From positions 141,392 to 205,391 of the forward strand of contig CAIJLZ010000007.1 of NCBI GenBank assembly GCA_903821605.1: a stretch of DNA of 64,000 bases, written 5' to 3'. Shown one piece after another: positions 54,027 through 63,015 of this stretch (its first letter is position 1; the number at the start of each line of letters is the position of its first letter). A program made the translations under genes and the position numbers. A model generated the notes under the pieces. That model had not been told where the DNA came from, searched no databases, and worked only from the letters and a program-made list of their open reading frames with translations. Origin of the DNA: an uncultured Sphingomonadales bacterium. Lineage in GTDB: Bacteria > Pseudomonadota > Alphaproteobacteria > Sphingomonadales > Sphingomonadaceae.

Positions 54027-54941
54027 ATGGACATCTACCTCCCCATTGCCGGATTATCGGTCAACATCCTGATCATTATCGGACTGGGCGGCGTGGTGGG
54101 CATTCTGTCGGGCATGTTCGGGGTAGGCGGCGGGTTTCTGGTGACGCCACTGCTGATTTTCTACGGTATTCCGCCATCGGTGGCGGTGGCCTCATCTGCC
54201 ACCCAGATTACGGGCACCAGCGTGTCAGGCGTGCTTGCCTATCTCCAGCGCGGTGCGGTCGATGTTCGCATGGGTCTGGTGCTGGTGGCAGGCGGCATTC
54301 TTGGCAGTGTATCGGGCGGTTTCATTTTCCGCTGGCTGCAAAAGGGCGGGCAGATCGATACCGTGGTGGCCCTGCTCTATGTGCTGCTGCTCGGGACGAT
54401 CGGCGGCTTCATGGCCAAGGAGGCGTTGCAGACCATCCTCGCGTCACGCCGGGGTGAACAATTGCCGTTCCAACGGCGCCGCCACCATCCGGCCGTGGCG
54501 GCGCTACCGATGCGTTGGCGCTTTTATCGATCCGGCCTGTATATTTCGCCGCTTGCGCCCTTTGGTCTGGGGCTTGTCTCTGGCATGTTGACGGTTCTGC
54601 TGGGGGTAGGCGGCGGTTTCTTCGTCGTGCCGGTCATGATTTACGTGCTTGGCATGGCGACCAGCATGGTCGTGGGCACGTCGCTTTTCCAAATCCTGTT
54701 TGTGACAGCGGCCACCACATTGGTTCATGCGGTGACGACCAAGTCGGTCGATATCGTGCTGGCCGTGCTGTTGTTGATCGGAAGCGTGACGGGCGCGCAA
54801 CTGGGGGCCCGGATCGCGGCGCGGATGTCGCCGGAATGGCTGCGGCTGATGCTGGCGTCGATCGTGCTGCTGGTTGCATTGCGCATGGCGCTCGGGCTCG
54901 GCTGGCGGCCCGATGAAATCTATTCGGTGCAGTTGGGATGA
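54027..54941 (+). CDS. TauE/SafE family sulfite exporter-like permease
   Basis: 304 residues with about eight membrane helices in two repeats; GVVGILSGMFGVGGGFLVTPLLI and GLVSGMLTVLLGVGGGFFVVPVMI are the two family signature segments. TauE proteins carry sulfite, sulfoacetate or other organic anions. It is co-translated with the TIGR02186 gene. Confidence 0.93.
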   Translation: MDIYLPIAGLSVNILIIIGLGGVVGILSGMFGVGGGFLVTPLLIFYGIPPSVAVASSATQITGTSVSGVLAYLQRGAVDVRMGLVLVAGGILGSVSGGFIFRWLQKGGQIDTVVALLYVLLLGTIGGFMAKEALQTILASRRGEQLPFQRRRHHPAVAALPMRWRFYRSGLYISPLAPFGLGLVSGMLTVLLGVGGGFFVVPVMIYVLGMATSMVVGTSLFQILFVTAATTLVHAVTTKSVDIVLAVLLLIGSVTGAQLGARIAARMSPEWLRLMLASIVLLVALRMALGLGWRPDEIYSVQLG

Positions 54942-55708
54942 GGCGGCGGCTTCCGCGCCTTGTGGCCGGTCTGCTACTGGGCTTGACGTTGCTTGCCGCG
55001 CGCGAGCCGCAGCTGGTGCCCGATGTTTCGCAGCGCCATGTCGAGATTCGCTACAGCTTTACCGGCGCGGAACTGCTGCTGTTCGGGGCGATTCTCTATC
55101 CCGATGAACTCAGCCGTGCGCGCAATGCGGATATTGTGGTTGTTGTGCGCGGACCGACGCGTTCGATCATGGTGCGCGAAAAACAGAAAATCGGCGGTAT
55201 ATGGGTGAACGCCGCGACCATGCGTTACCGGTCAGCGCCCTCTTTTTATTCCGTCGCAAGTTCACGGCCGCTCAAGGATATTGTCGGCGAGCGGACGGCG
55301 GCGATCTACGAGTTGGGCGTCGGCAATTTACAACTGTCGCCCGCAAGTGACGAAGCCTCGACCGCGGCAACGGATCGTTTCGAAAAGGGTTACATTGATC
55401 TGCTGACGCGGAACGGTTTGTTCCAGCAGGAGGGGCGTGGCGTTGAGATCACCGATGGCGCGCTTTACCGGGCGCATATCCGGCTACCGGCCAAGGTGCC
55501 GGTCGGACATTATTCGGCGGAGACATTTCTGATCCGGGATGGTCACATCATCGCGGCGGCGGTGCGGGATATTGAAATCAGCAAGACCGGCTTCGAACGC
55601 TTTGTGGCGGTCGCAGCTGATCATTGGCCATGGACCTATGGCATTTCGGCGATGTTGATCTCGCTATTATCCGGCTGGGCCGCAGCCACCTTGTTCCGGC
55701 GGCTTTGA
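54938..55708 (+). CDS. TIGR02186 family membrane-anchored protein
   Basis: 256 residues with an N-terminal signal (VAGLLLGLTLLAA) and a C-terminal anchor (GISAMLISLLSGWAAATLF). The periplasmic body has VEIRYSFTGAELLLFGAI, GIWVNAATMRYRSAPSFYSVAS, and LPAKVPVGHYSAETFLIRDG, all typical of TIGR02186. Members are found next to TauE/SafE permeases, and their function is unknown. It overlaps the permease gene by four bases. Confidence 0.88.
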   Translation: MRRRLPRLVAGLLLGLTLLAAREPQLVPDVSQRHVEIRYSFTGAELLLFGAILYPDELSRARNADIVVVVRGPTRSIMVREKQKIGGIWVNAATMRYRSAPSFYSVASSRPLKDIVGERTAAIYELGVGNLQLSPASDEASTAATDRFEKGYIDLLTRNGLFQQEGRGVEITDGALYRAHIRLPAKVPVGHYSAETFLIRDGHIIAAAVRDIEISKTGFERFVAVAADHWPWTYGISAMLISLLSGWAAATLFRRL

Positions 55709-55735
55709 CCCGATACCGGGCGCATCGCGCAGAGG

Positions 55736-56437
55736 TCAGGCGACCTCGAAGCTCTGCTCTTCTTCCGTGTCGCGCAGCATATAGCCACGGCCCCAGACGG
55801 TCTCGATGTAATTCTCGCCACCACAGGCCAGTGCCAGCTTTTTGCGCAGCTTGCAGATGAAGACGTCGATAATCTTCAATTCTGGTTCGTCCATCCCGCC
55901 GTAAAGATGGTTGAGGAACATTTCCTTGGTGAGCGTCGTGCCCTTGCGCAGGCTGAGCAGCTCCAACATGGCATATTCCTTGCCGGTCAGATGCACGCGG
56001 GTGCTGTCGACCTCGACGGTCTTGGCGTCCAGATTGACCGCCAGCTTGCCGGTGCGGATCACCGACTGCGAATGCCCCTTGGAACGCCGCACGACGGCGT
56101 GGATGCGGGCGATCAGTTCCTCGCGATGGAAGGGTTTGGTAACATAGTCATCGGCCCCGAAACCGAGTGCGCTGACCTTGCTGTCCATTTCACTGATGCC
56201 CGACAGGATCAGCACAGGCGTTTGGACCCGTGCGACGCGCAGCTTTTTGAGCACGTCATAGCCGTGCATGTCCGGCAAATTGAGGTCGAGACAAATGATG
56301 TCATAATCGTAGAGCTTGCCCAGATCGAGGCCCTCTTCGCCGAGGTCCGTCGTGTAGACGTTGAACCCCTCGTTATTGAGCATCAGCTCGATCGCCTTGG
56401 CGGTCGTCGGTTCGTCTTCAATTAACAGCACGCGCAT
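55736..56437 (-). CDS. ctrA: Cell-cycle response regulator CtrA
   Basis: Master regulator of the alphaproteobacterial cell cycle, motility and other genes. 233 residues: receiver domain with phosphoacceptor Asp51 in [13 protein letters not shown] and Lys in [11 protein letters not shown], then an OmpR-type winged helix with [19 protein letters not shown] and [13 protein letters not shown]. The C-terminus ends EEEQSFEVA; a hydrophobic Ala-Ala-type ClpX degron like that of Caulobacter is replaced by VA. GGGGGG precedes the ATG. Confidence 0.97.
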   Translation of the reverse strand: MRVLLIEDEPTTAKAIELMLNNEGFNVYTTDLGEEGLDLGKLYDYDIICLDLNLPDMHGYDVLKKLRVARVQTPVLILSGISEMDSKVSALGFGADDYVTKPFHREELIARIHAVVRRSKGHSQSVIRTGKLAVNLDAKTVEVDSTRVHLTGKEYAMLELLSLRKGTTLTKEMFLNHLYGGMDEPELKIIDVFICKLRKKLALACGGENYIETVWGRGYMLRDTEEEQSFEVA

Positions 56438-56541
56438 GGCGAGCCCCCCGTTTCATGGTTGTCTTCCCAGCTCCGATACGTTCCGCCGTCAGCCGGTTCG
56501 CACAAAGCGTAATTAACCATAGAAGGTATGAACGCAAAAGG

Positions 56542-56592
56542 TTAATTTGCCGTTAAAGTAGGTTTTCCGGCGAGTCGCAGTGAATCGACTCG
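56542..56592 (-). promoter_or_regulatory. CtrA box and clustered GANTC methylation sites upstream of ctrA
   Basis: TTAA-TTTGCCG-TTAA (56542-56556) is an exact CtrA consensus, TTAA-N7-TTAA, about 105 bases upstream of the start. Three CcrM sites follow within 20 bases: GAGTC at 56572, GAATC at 56582, GACTC at 56587. The first and last also lie in an inverted repeat CGAGTCG-8-CGACTCG (56571-56592). In Caulobacter, ctrA transcription is controlled by CtrA itself and by GANTC methylation, so this is the expected arrangement. Confidence 0.7.
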
Positions 56593-56611
56593 GTTTTGGC
56601 AAACACCGGGT

Positions 56612-57079
56612 TCAAGAATTCGGGGAAGGTTCGTCTTTCAGGGCGCCGACGATCCGGGCAAAATCCTGTGCCGCGGTGAAGTCCTTGTAGACGCTGGCGA
56701 AGCGAATATAGGCGACGCTGTCGAGCCCCTGAAGCGCATCCATGACCAGTTCGCCAATGCGATGGGCGGGGATTTCACTTTCACCCAAGGTTTCCAGTTG
56801 GCGCTGGATGCCGGTGACCAGCCGGTCGATGGCCGCAGGCTCAATCGGGCGCTTGCGGCACGCGATGTTGACCGAGCGTTCAAGCTTCTCCCGCTCAAAC
56901 GGTTCACGCCGTCCTTCGGACTTGAGGACCGTCAATTCACGCAACTGAATGCGTTCAAATGTGGTGAAGCGGGCGCCGCACGCCTCGCATTGCCGCCTTC
57001 TGCGGATCGCCGAATTGTCATCGGTCGGGCGCGAGTCTTTGACCTGACTCGCTTCATGTCCGCAGAAGGGGCAGCGCAA
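56612..57079 (-). CDS. nrdR: Transcriptional repressor NrdR
   Basis: Represses ribonucleotide reductase genes in response to ATP/dATP. 155 residues: an N-terminal zinc ribbon ([25 protein letters not shown]) and an ATP-cone. The start is TTG at 57079, which gives the universal MRCPFCG; the ORF upstream lies in glyA. The TTG lies 4 bases after the glyA stop. Last gene of rpiB-glyA-nrdR. Confidence 0.93.
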   Translation of the reverse strand: MRCPFCGHEASQVKDSRPTDDNSAIRRRRQCEACGARFTTFERIQLRELTVLKSEGRREPFEREKLERSVNIACRKRPIEPAAIDRLVTGIQRQLETLGESEIPAHRIGELVMDALQGLDSVAYIRFASVYKDFTAAQDFARIVGALKDEPSPNS

Positions 57080-57083
57080 CTTC

Positions 57084-58400
57084 TCAGAACCCCTGGTAGA
57101 TTGGGAAGCGATCACACAGCAAGCGGACGCGGGCCTTGACGTTGGCCTCCACTTCCGGATCGCCATGCTCACCCTTGGTGCGGAGACCTTCCAGCACATC
57201 GGCGATCATATTGCCGATATCCCTGAATTCAGCCGTACCGAAACCGCGGGTGGTGCCGGCCGGTGAACCGACGCGGATGCCGCTGGTCTTCATCGGTGGC
57301 AGCGGGTCGTTCGGAATGCCATTCTTGTTGCAGGTGATGGCGGAACGCTCCAGCGCCTCGTCGGCATCGCGGCCAGTGACACCAAGCGGCGTTAGATCGA
57401 CCAGTGCCAAATGGGTGTCCGTGCCGCCCGAAACGAGGTTTGCACCACGCTCGCTCAGGGTCGCGGCGAGCATCTTGGCATTTTCGACCACAGCCGCCGC
57501 ATAGGTTTTGAACTCGGGGCGCAGGGCCTCGCCAAAGGCCACGGCCTTCGCGGCGATAACATGCATCAGCGGGCCACCCTGCAGGCCGGGGAACACCGCC
57601 GAATTGATCTTTTTGGCGACATCTTCGTGGTTGGTCATGATCATGCCGCCGCGCGGACCGCGCAGTGTCTTGTGGGTGGTGGTGGTCACCACATGGGCAT
57701 GTTCGAACGGCGACGGATGGACGCCTCCGGCGACGAGACCCGCGAAATGGGCCATGTCGACCATGAACTTCGCCCCAACCTCGTCCGCAATGGCACGGAA
57801 GCGGGCAAAGTCGATCTGGCGCGGATAGGCCGAACCACCGGTGATGATCAGCGTTGGGCGATGCTCCTTGGCGAGGCGCTCGACCTCGTCATAGTCGATC
57901 AAGTGATCGTCGGGGCGCACACCATATTGCACGGCATTATACCACTTGCCCGACAGCGCAGCCTTGGCGCCATGGGTGAGATGGCCGCCCGCGTCGAGGC
58001 TGAGGCCCATGATGGTGTCGCCGGGCTTGGTCAGTGCGAGCATCACCGCGCCATTGGCCTGCGCGCCCGAGTGCGGCTGCACGTTGGCGAAGCCGCAGTT
58101 GAACAGCTGCTTGGCGCGCTCGATGGCGAGGGTTTCGACCTCGTCCGACGGGGCACAGCCCTGATAATAGCGCTTGCCGGGATAACCCTCGGCATATTTG
58201 TTGGTGAACACCGAGCCCTGAGCTTCCAACACCGCTCGCGACACGATATTTTCGGAGGCGATCAGCTCGATCTGATGCTGCTCGCGGGCCAATTCCTGAC
58301 GTACCCCGGCGAACACGGCCGGATCGGAATCCGCAAGCGTGCGGGTGAAGAAGCCATCGGGCTGCACGCTGGAGAGGGCGGGGCTGGTGTTGCTGCTCAT
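57084..58400 (-). CDS. glyA: Serine hydroxymethyltransferase
   Basis: PLP enzyme converting serine and tetrahydrofolate to glycine and methylene-THF. 438 residues with [48 protein letters not shown] and the PLP-lysine motif [15 protein letters not shown]. Between rpiB and nrdR on the minus strand. Confidence 0.98.
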   Translation of the reverse strand: MSSNTSPALSSVQPDGFFTRTLADSDPAVFAGVRQELAREQHQIELIASENIVSRAVLEAQGSVFTNKYAEGYPGKRYYQGCAPSDEVETLAIERAKQLFNCGFANVQPHSGAQANGAVMLALTKPGDTIMGLSLDAGGHLTHGAKAALSGKWYNAVQYGVRPDDHLIDYDEVERLAKEHRPTLIITGGSAYPRQIDFARFRAIADEVGAKFMVDMAHFAGLVAGGVHPSPFEHAHVVTTTTHKTLRGPRGGMIMTNHEDVAKKINSAVFPGLQGGPLMHVIAAKAVAFGEALRPEFKTYAAAVVENAKMLAATLSERGANLVSGGTDTHLALVDLTPLGVTGRDADEALERSAITCNKNGIPNDPLPPMKTSGIRVGSPAGTTRGFGTAEFRDIGNMIADVLEGLRTKGEHGDPEVEANVKARVRLLCDRFPIYQGF

Positions 58401-58409
58401 GATTGCTCC

Positions 58410-58850
58410 TCAGGCAATGTCGGGATTGGACAATTTGTTGACGCGACGAATGTGGCGATCACCGCCGAACGGGGTCGCCAAAAAGCTGTCGACACAGGCC
58501 TTGGCCATTTCAATGCCCGTCAGTCGGGCACCCAGCGCAAGGACGTTGGCGTCATTATGTTCGCGTGACAGCTTTGCTGATAACGGTTCCGAGACCAGCG
58601 CGCAGCGGCAGGCCGGGTTGCGGTTAACCGCAATCGAGATGCCGATACCTGAACCACAGATCGCGATACCGCGCTCCGCTGCGCCCGAGGCCACGGCGCT
58701 CGCCAACTTATAGCCGAAGTCCGGATAATCGACCGAATCCGCGCTGTGCGGGCCTAAGTCATCAACCTCGTGACCGGCCGCTTGAAGGTAGGAAGCGAGG
58801 TCACTCTTCATGTCGAGAGCGGCATGATCGGAAGCAATGGCAATGCGCAC
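58410..58850 (-). CDS. rpiB: Ribose-5-phosphate isomerase B
   Basis: Interconverts ribose 5-phosphate and ribulose 5-phosphate. 146 residues with MRIAIASDHAALDMK, DYPDFGYKLA, ICGSGIGISIAVNR (catalytic Cys) and EHNDANVLALGAR. The start is GTG at 58850. It heads the rpiB-glyA-nrdR set, which supplies ribose phosphate and one-carbon units and regulates deoxyribonucleotide making. Confidence 0.95.
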   Translation of the reverse strand: MRIAIASDHAALDMKSDLASYLQAAGHEVDDLGPHSADSVDYPDFGYKLASAVASGAAERGIAICGSGIGISIAVNRNPACRCALVSEPLSAKLSREHNDANVLALGARLTGIEMAKACVDSFLATPFGGDRHIRRVNKLSNPDIA

Positions 58851-58950
58851 GCGCGTCTATCTTTCTGTGGCGAGGGGACTCAGTCAGCGCCATTTAGGCG
58901 ATTGTCACGGAGAATGCCAGTTCGCTTTGCAGCCCTGTATTTACGCCTGT

Positions 58951-60090
58951 TCAGAAGCCGATAGCGGTGCGGAAAATCTGCGTGTAAATGCGGCTGAGTT
59001 GCTTCAGATCGTCAAGCGCGACCGCCTCGTCGAGCTTGTGCATCGTCGCATTGCATAGGCCGAATTCGACCACCGGGCACCAACGCGACAGAAAGCGTGC
59101 GTCCGATGTGCCACCCGATGTCGATAGTTCTGGTTCGAGACCGGTTTCGGCCTTGATCGCCCCGGCGATGATTGTCGACCAGTCACCGGGGTCAGTGAGA
59201 AAAGCCTCGCCCGAAATCGCGCTGCGCACCTCGCCCTTGTCGCCTGCCTCTGCGGCGACGATGCCGCTGATCCAGTCGATCAGGTCTTGGCCGCCATGTT
59301 CATTGTTGAAGCGAATATTGACCCGTGCCCGGGCTTGGGCGGGGATGATATTGGTCGCTTCGTTGCCGATATTGATATCGGTGATTTCAAGATTGCTTGG
59401 TTGGAACCAGTCATTGCCCTGATCGAGTGTCCGTTCCTTGAGTCGGCCCAATATCCGCACCAGCGGTGTGGCTGGGTTGTCCGCGAGATGTGGATAGGCA
59501 ACATGGCCCTGCTGGCCATTGACGGTAATCCAGACATTCACCGAACCGCGCCGACCAATCTTGATCATGTCGCCCAGTCGATGTTGCGAGGTCGGTTCGC
59601 CGACGAGGATCAGATCAGGCCGCAGGCCAAGCACATCCATATGTTCCATCAGCGACAGCGTGCCGAAGCGCGATGGACCTTCCTCGTCGCCAGTGATGAT
59701 CAGGCTGATGATACCGGGATGGTCAGTCGGGAGCGTGGCCATCGCTGCAACTGCCGCAGCGATGGCGCCCTTCATATCGACGGCGCCCCGGCCATAAAGC
59801 AGGTTGCCACGGATCTCGGGGGCGAATGGATCGCCGTTCCAGCCATTGCCGGGCGTGACAACGTCACTATGCCCGGCAAATGCCACATGTGGCCCGGTGT
59901 TGCCCCGCACCGCCAACAGGTTCGGAACGGGGCCATCGGGTGCCTGACCGTCGAGGAAATGATGGACCGTAAAGCCGAGTGAGGCGAGCCAATCAGCCAG
60001 CAACTGTTGCGCGCCGCCTTCGACCGGTGTCACGCTGGGGCAGGCGATTAACTGCCGTGCCAGTTCAATGGGATCGTGCAGTGACGTCAT
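58951..60090 (-). CDS. dapE: Succinyl-diaminopimelate desuccinylase
   Basis: Zinc hydrolase of the lysine/DAP pathway, 379 residues. M20 features: FAGHSDVVTPG, GRGAVDMKGAIAAAVAAM, ITGDEEGPSRFGT, and the C-terminal STSGGTSDARFL and EFGLCNATMHKLDE. ATG 60090 overlaps the stop of the preceding GNAT gene (ATGA). The ORF extends three more codons to 60099. Confidence 0.96.
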   Translation of the reverse strand: MTSLHDPIELARQLIACPSVTPVEGGAQQLLADWLASLGFTVHHFLDGQAPDGPVPNLLAVRGNTGPHVAFAGHSDVVTPGNGWNGDPFAPEIRGNLLYGRGAVDMKGAIAAAVAAMATLPTDHPGIISLIITGDEEGPSRFGTLSLMEHMDVLGLRPDLILVGEPTSQHRLGDMIKIGRRGSVNVWITVNGQQGHVAYPHLADNPATPLVRILGRLKERTLDQGNDWFQPSNLEITDINIGNEATNIIPAQARARVNIRFNNEHGGQDLIDWISGIVAAEAGDKGEVRSAISGEAFLTDPGDWSTIIAGAIKAETGLEPELSTSGGTSDARFLSRWCPVVEFGLCNATMHKLDEAVALDDLKQLSRIYTQIFRTAIGF

Positions 60091-60632
60091 GCGGTGCATC
60101 CAATGCTGTGATGATCGCCATGGACCCAGCCGGGGACGATTTCTCCCTTAATGGGCAGTTCGACACCGTCGGGCACCCGTGCCAGCAGTCGCCGTCGCTC
60201 AACCGGTCCGCCAATCGCCCATTGTTGGGTCGGGGCAGCGTCATAGCCGAAGAATCGACCATAATATTCAGGGTCGCCAATCATCATGGTGCAGCCATAT
60301 TGCGGCTGACGGTCGGCAGATGCCAGCACATGTTGCATCAACATCTGGCCAAGTCCCTCTCCCTGCGCATCGGGGGCAACCGCGACAGGGCCAACCAGAA
60401 CCAAAGCCGTACGATGGTCATCAGGCTCGACCAGCGACACCGGCCAGCTCTGGATGACGCCGATGACATTGCCCTCCTGATTGCGGATGCCGGCGGAAAG
60501 CTCGGGAATCCAATGCTGTCCTTGACGCATTTTATAAGCTGTGCGGCCGTGCCGGTCGCATCCGAATGCGAGATCAAGCAAGCCTTCGATTTCGTCACTG
60601 GTAAAATCCGTCAGGGGCAGGATCGCGTTCAA
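60087..60632 (-). CDS. GNAT family N-acetyltransferase (YhbS-like)
   Basis: 181 residues with LVLVGPVAVAPDAQGEGLGQMLMQHVL as acetyl-CoA loop, preceded by GNVIGVIQSWPV, and DPEYYGRFFGYDAA. This arrangement fits the YhbS-type group. The start is TTG 60632, with AAAGAG upstream. It is co-translated with dapE, but the substrate is unknown. Confidence 0.87.
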   Translation of the reverse strand: MNAILPLTDFTSDEIEGLLDLAFGCDRHGRTAYKMRQGQHWIPELSAGIRNQEGNVIGVIQSWPVSLVEPDDHRTALVLVGPVAVAPDAQGEGLGQMLMQHVLASADRQPQYGCTMMIGDPEYYGRFFGYDAAPTQQWAIGGPVERRRLLARVPDGVELPIKGEIVPGWVHGDHHSIGCTA

Positions 60633-60739
60633 TACAGGCTCTTTTCGGTGAAAAACGAATCGCGATGCGGCATAGCGTGTCGGATCGGAAAAAGCAGCAT
60701 CCGCTTGCCGAGCGGGGCCGAGGCGGATAGGGGGCGGGC

Positions 60740-61111
60740 ATGGAAGACAGCCTTATTCTTGAAGTGGACGACGTCGAGGTCGATGTCCTAACCGGCATCT
60801 ACTCTGAAGAGACGCACCTGCCGCAGCCTTTGCGCATCTCGGTTGCTGCCGATATGGGGGCGCCGCCGCCGTTCACGGCCGATACGCCGCTGACCGCGTC
60901 CAAAAACTATATGGACCTCAAACATGCGATCACCGAAGCCGTGCCCAAGGATCGGCATTTCACACTGATCGAGGCGGTTGCCGATCATATTGTGGAGACG
61001 ATTTTTTGCGGCGATCACCGGGTGCGCAAGGTGACGGTCAAGATTATCAAGCTCGCCATTGCTGAGGCTGGCGAATCGATCGGGATCACGTTGACGAGGC
61101 ATCGGCGGTGA
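60740..61111 (+). CDS. folB: Dihydroneopterin aldolase FolB
   Basis: 123 residues. FolB/tunnelling-fold features: LEVDDVEVDVLTGIYSEE, SKNYMDLKHAI, HFTLIEAVADHIVETIF, and the C-terminal KLAIAEAGESIGITLTR. Converts dihydroneopterin to 6-hydroxymethyl-dihydropterin in folate synthesis. The active-site Tyr/Glu region (YMDL, LIEA) looks normal. GTGA overlap with the reductase gene. Confidence 0.9.
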   Translation: MEDSLILEVDDVEVDVLTGIYSEETHLPQPLRISVAADMGAPPPFTADTPLTASKNYMDLKHAITEAVPKDRHFTLIEAVADHIVETIFCGDHRVRKVTVKIIKLAIAEAGESIGITLTRHRR

Positions 61112-61872
61112 AATTGGCGCTGGTCACGGGCGGCTGTCGGCGCATTGGCGGGGCGATTGCCGCACGGCTAGCGCGTTCGGGCTATCGTCTCGCGCTGCAT
61201 GGCCATGGTGACACAGTGCCTGAAACGGCGCTTGCGGCGGTGCTTGATGAATGTGGGACCGATTGGGCCGGGTTCAGCTGCGAATTGGCCGATGCGGACG
61301 CGGTCGAGCAATTGATGCCCCGTGTGGCCGCTCATTTTGGCGCATGGCCGACCCTGCTCGTCAACAATGCCTCGTTATTTGAGGACGACCGTGTCGATAC
61401 GTTGACCGCGAATCGTTTGCACCGCCATCACGCGGTGAATCTGGTCGCCCCGGCATTGCTGGGCAAGGCGCTGGCACAGGCACCGACCCTCGCGCGGCCG
61501 CGTGTCGTCATCAATATTCTTGATCAGCGCATCGCCAATCCGCCGACCGATCAACTCAGCTATACGCTGTCAAAGCTTGGGCTGGCCTCGCTCACCATGA
61601 TTGAGGCCAAGGCGCTTGCGCCGCATGTTCGGGTCTGCGGTGTCGCGCCGGGTCTGACCTTGCCGACTGCCGATTATAGCGCACGGCAGATGGAGCGGCT
61701 CGCCGCTGATATGCCGCTTGGTCAATTGGCCAGTCCCGACGACATTGCGCGGGCGGTTGAATATCTGGCCGAAAATGACGCGGTGACGGGCCAGATCATC
61801 TATGTCGATGGGGGTGCCCATCTCCGTGCGTTTGAGCGTGATTTCGTGTTCATGCGTCAAGACGAAGCCTGA
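61108..61872 (+). CDS. SDR oxidoreductase, probable pteridine reductase (FolM-like)
   Basis: 254 residues: nucleotide-binding TGGCRRIGGAIAARL with the RR that suits NADPH, LLVNNASLFEDD, catalytic YTLSK with LDQRIANPPTDQLS before it, and VDGGAHLRAF at the end. The TGGCRRIG and DQR...PP segments are typical of FolM/PTR1-type pteridine reductases. The overlap with folB (start GTG at 61108) supports a role in dihydromonapterin or dihydrofolate reduction; this is inference. Confidence 0.82.
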   Translation: MKLALVTGGCRRIGGAIAARLARSGYRLALHGHGDTVPETALAAVLDECGTDWAGFSCELADADAVEQLMPRVAAHFGAWPTLLVNNASLFEDDRVDTLTANRLHRHHAVNLVAPALLGKALAQAPTLARPRVVINILDQRIANPPTDQLSYTLSKLGLASLTMIEAKALAPHVRVCGVAPGLTLPTADYSARQMERLAADMPLGQLASPDDIARAVEYLAENDAVTGQIIYVDGGAHLRAFERDFVFMRQDEA

Positions 61873-61887
61873 CGCGCGGTTGCTGTT

Positions 61888-62766
61888 TCAGCGAGCGGCG
61901 GCCGCTAATGGCGGCACGGTGCGACTGCATGTGCCAAGTTGCTCGATAATTAGCCCGAAATCTTGAAGTGCTGTCTCGGCGGCCGCCGGTTCCATCCCGG
62001 CCGTGGCTGACGCGGGCAGTGTGGAGGGCAGCGCGCAGGCGAGGCGATACCAGGTCAGGCTGCCCGGCGCAGGGTCTGCGGCTGCCTCGTCCACGATTTC
62101 GTCGAGCGAGACCATCCAGCGCGGCTGTTCTCCCGGGCGACGCAACACCGACAGTGAGACGGGGCGGCCATTCTCGCTTTCCAGAAAGATCTGGGTTTCG
62201 TTCTCGCCCGGCACGCTGCCGGCAACGCTGAACACATGGCCGATCCCCTTGATCCGCGGCGCAGCACTAGGCGCTTGGGCGGCGATCAATATGTTGCGTG
62301 CCAGCGTCTCGATTTCAAGCGACCACGGCAGCACGGCGTAGCGGTCGAGCAATTGGACTTGGCCCGTCGCCCCTGCGACCTGATCCGCGAAGATGAGCAA
62401 GGGTTGTTTACGCAATTTGGGTAGGCGGCCCTTCGTGTCGAGCGTGATATCAGCGAGAAACTGGACATCCTGCGCCTGACCGAGCGGCCCGCGAATCAAT
62501 GTGGTGATTCGGACGTCGAGTAGGACCCGTTCGGTACCCGAGGGAAGGCCAGAAAATCTCTTTTGATCCAGTCGGCTAGCCTTTGAAACCACGGCGCTGG
62601 CCACGATATCGGAAGCAAGGGCGCGATCTGCCACGTCCGCATAGCTTGGGGGTGGGGCGAGAACCGGCCTTGTTGCCGGCTTTCCGCCGTAAGAAAGTGA
62701 CGTAAATAAGATACTTATCGCCAAAGAGGCGGTGATGGTCCGGGCGATGGTGAAAGAGTCTCTCAT
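61888..62766 (-). CDS. Secreted protein of unknown function
   Basis: 292 residues with a signal peptide (ITASLAISILFTSLSYG) and no family I recognise. The body shows beta-rich segments such as VLLDVRITTLIRGPLGQ, LLIFADQVAGATGQVQLL, and an Ala/Pro-rich C-terminus. ATG 62766 is preferred; the ORF extends to 63297 antisense to tonB and is not credible there. It shares a 249-base divergent region with tonB. Confidence 0.75.
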   Translation of the reverse strand: MRDSFTIARTITASLAISILFTSLSYGGKPATRPVLAPPPSYADVADRALASDIVASAVVSKASRLDQKRFSGLPSGTERVLLDVRITTLIRGPLGQAQDVQFLADITLDTKGRLPKLRKQPLLIFADQVAGATGQVQLLDRYAVLPWSLEIETLARNILIAAQAPSAAPRIKGIGHVFSVAGSVPGENETQIFLESENGRPVSLSVLRRPGEQPRWMVSLDEIVDEAAADPAPGSLTWYRLACALPSTLPASATAGMEPAAAETALQDFGLIIEQLGTCSRTVPPLAAAAR

Positions 62767-62901
62767 AATGTGAATGAATAGCCCATCACTACGATAAGCA
62801 CCAGTTTTCGCGACAAAGCGTTTGATTCGTGTCCGCCATCGCGATACGACGCAAGTCTGCCGACGATTCCGATACTCATAAAAGAGGCAGCCTTCACCGT
62901 G

Positions 62902-62917
62902 TAACCTCTTGAGGTTA
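62902..62917. promoter_or_regulatory. Perfect inverted repeat between tonB and the divergent gene
   Basis: TAACCTC-TT-GAGGTTA, 7-bp arms with a 2-base spacer, in the shared promoter region. It has the size of a dimer operator. TTGACG lies just downstream at 62926-62931. Confidence 0.5.
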
Positions 62918-63015
62918 ACGGCCCGTTGACGGTGTTTGGCCGGCAATATGGGTTGCGGCGAATCAACTTTCCCCGATTTTTCTGATGCAGCCTTTGGAGG
63001 GAGTGTCGATACTGA

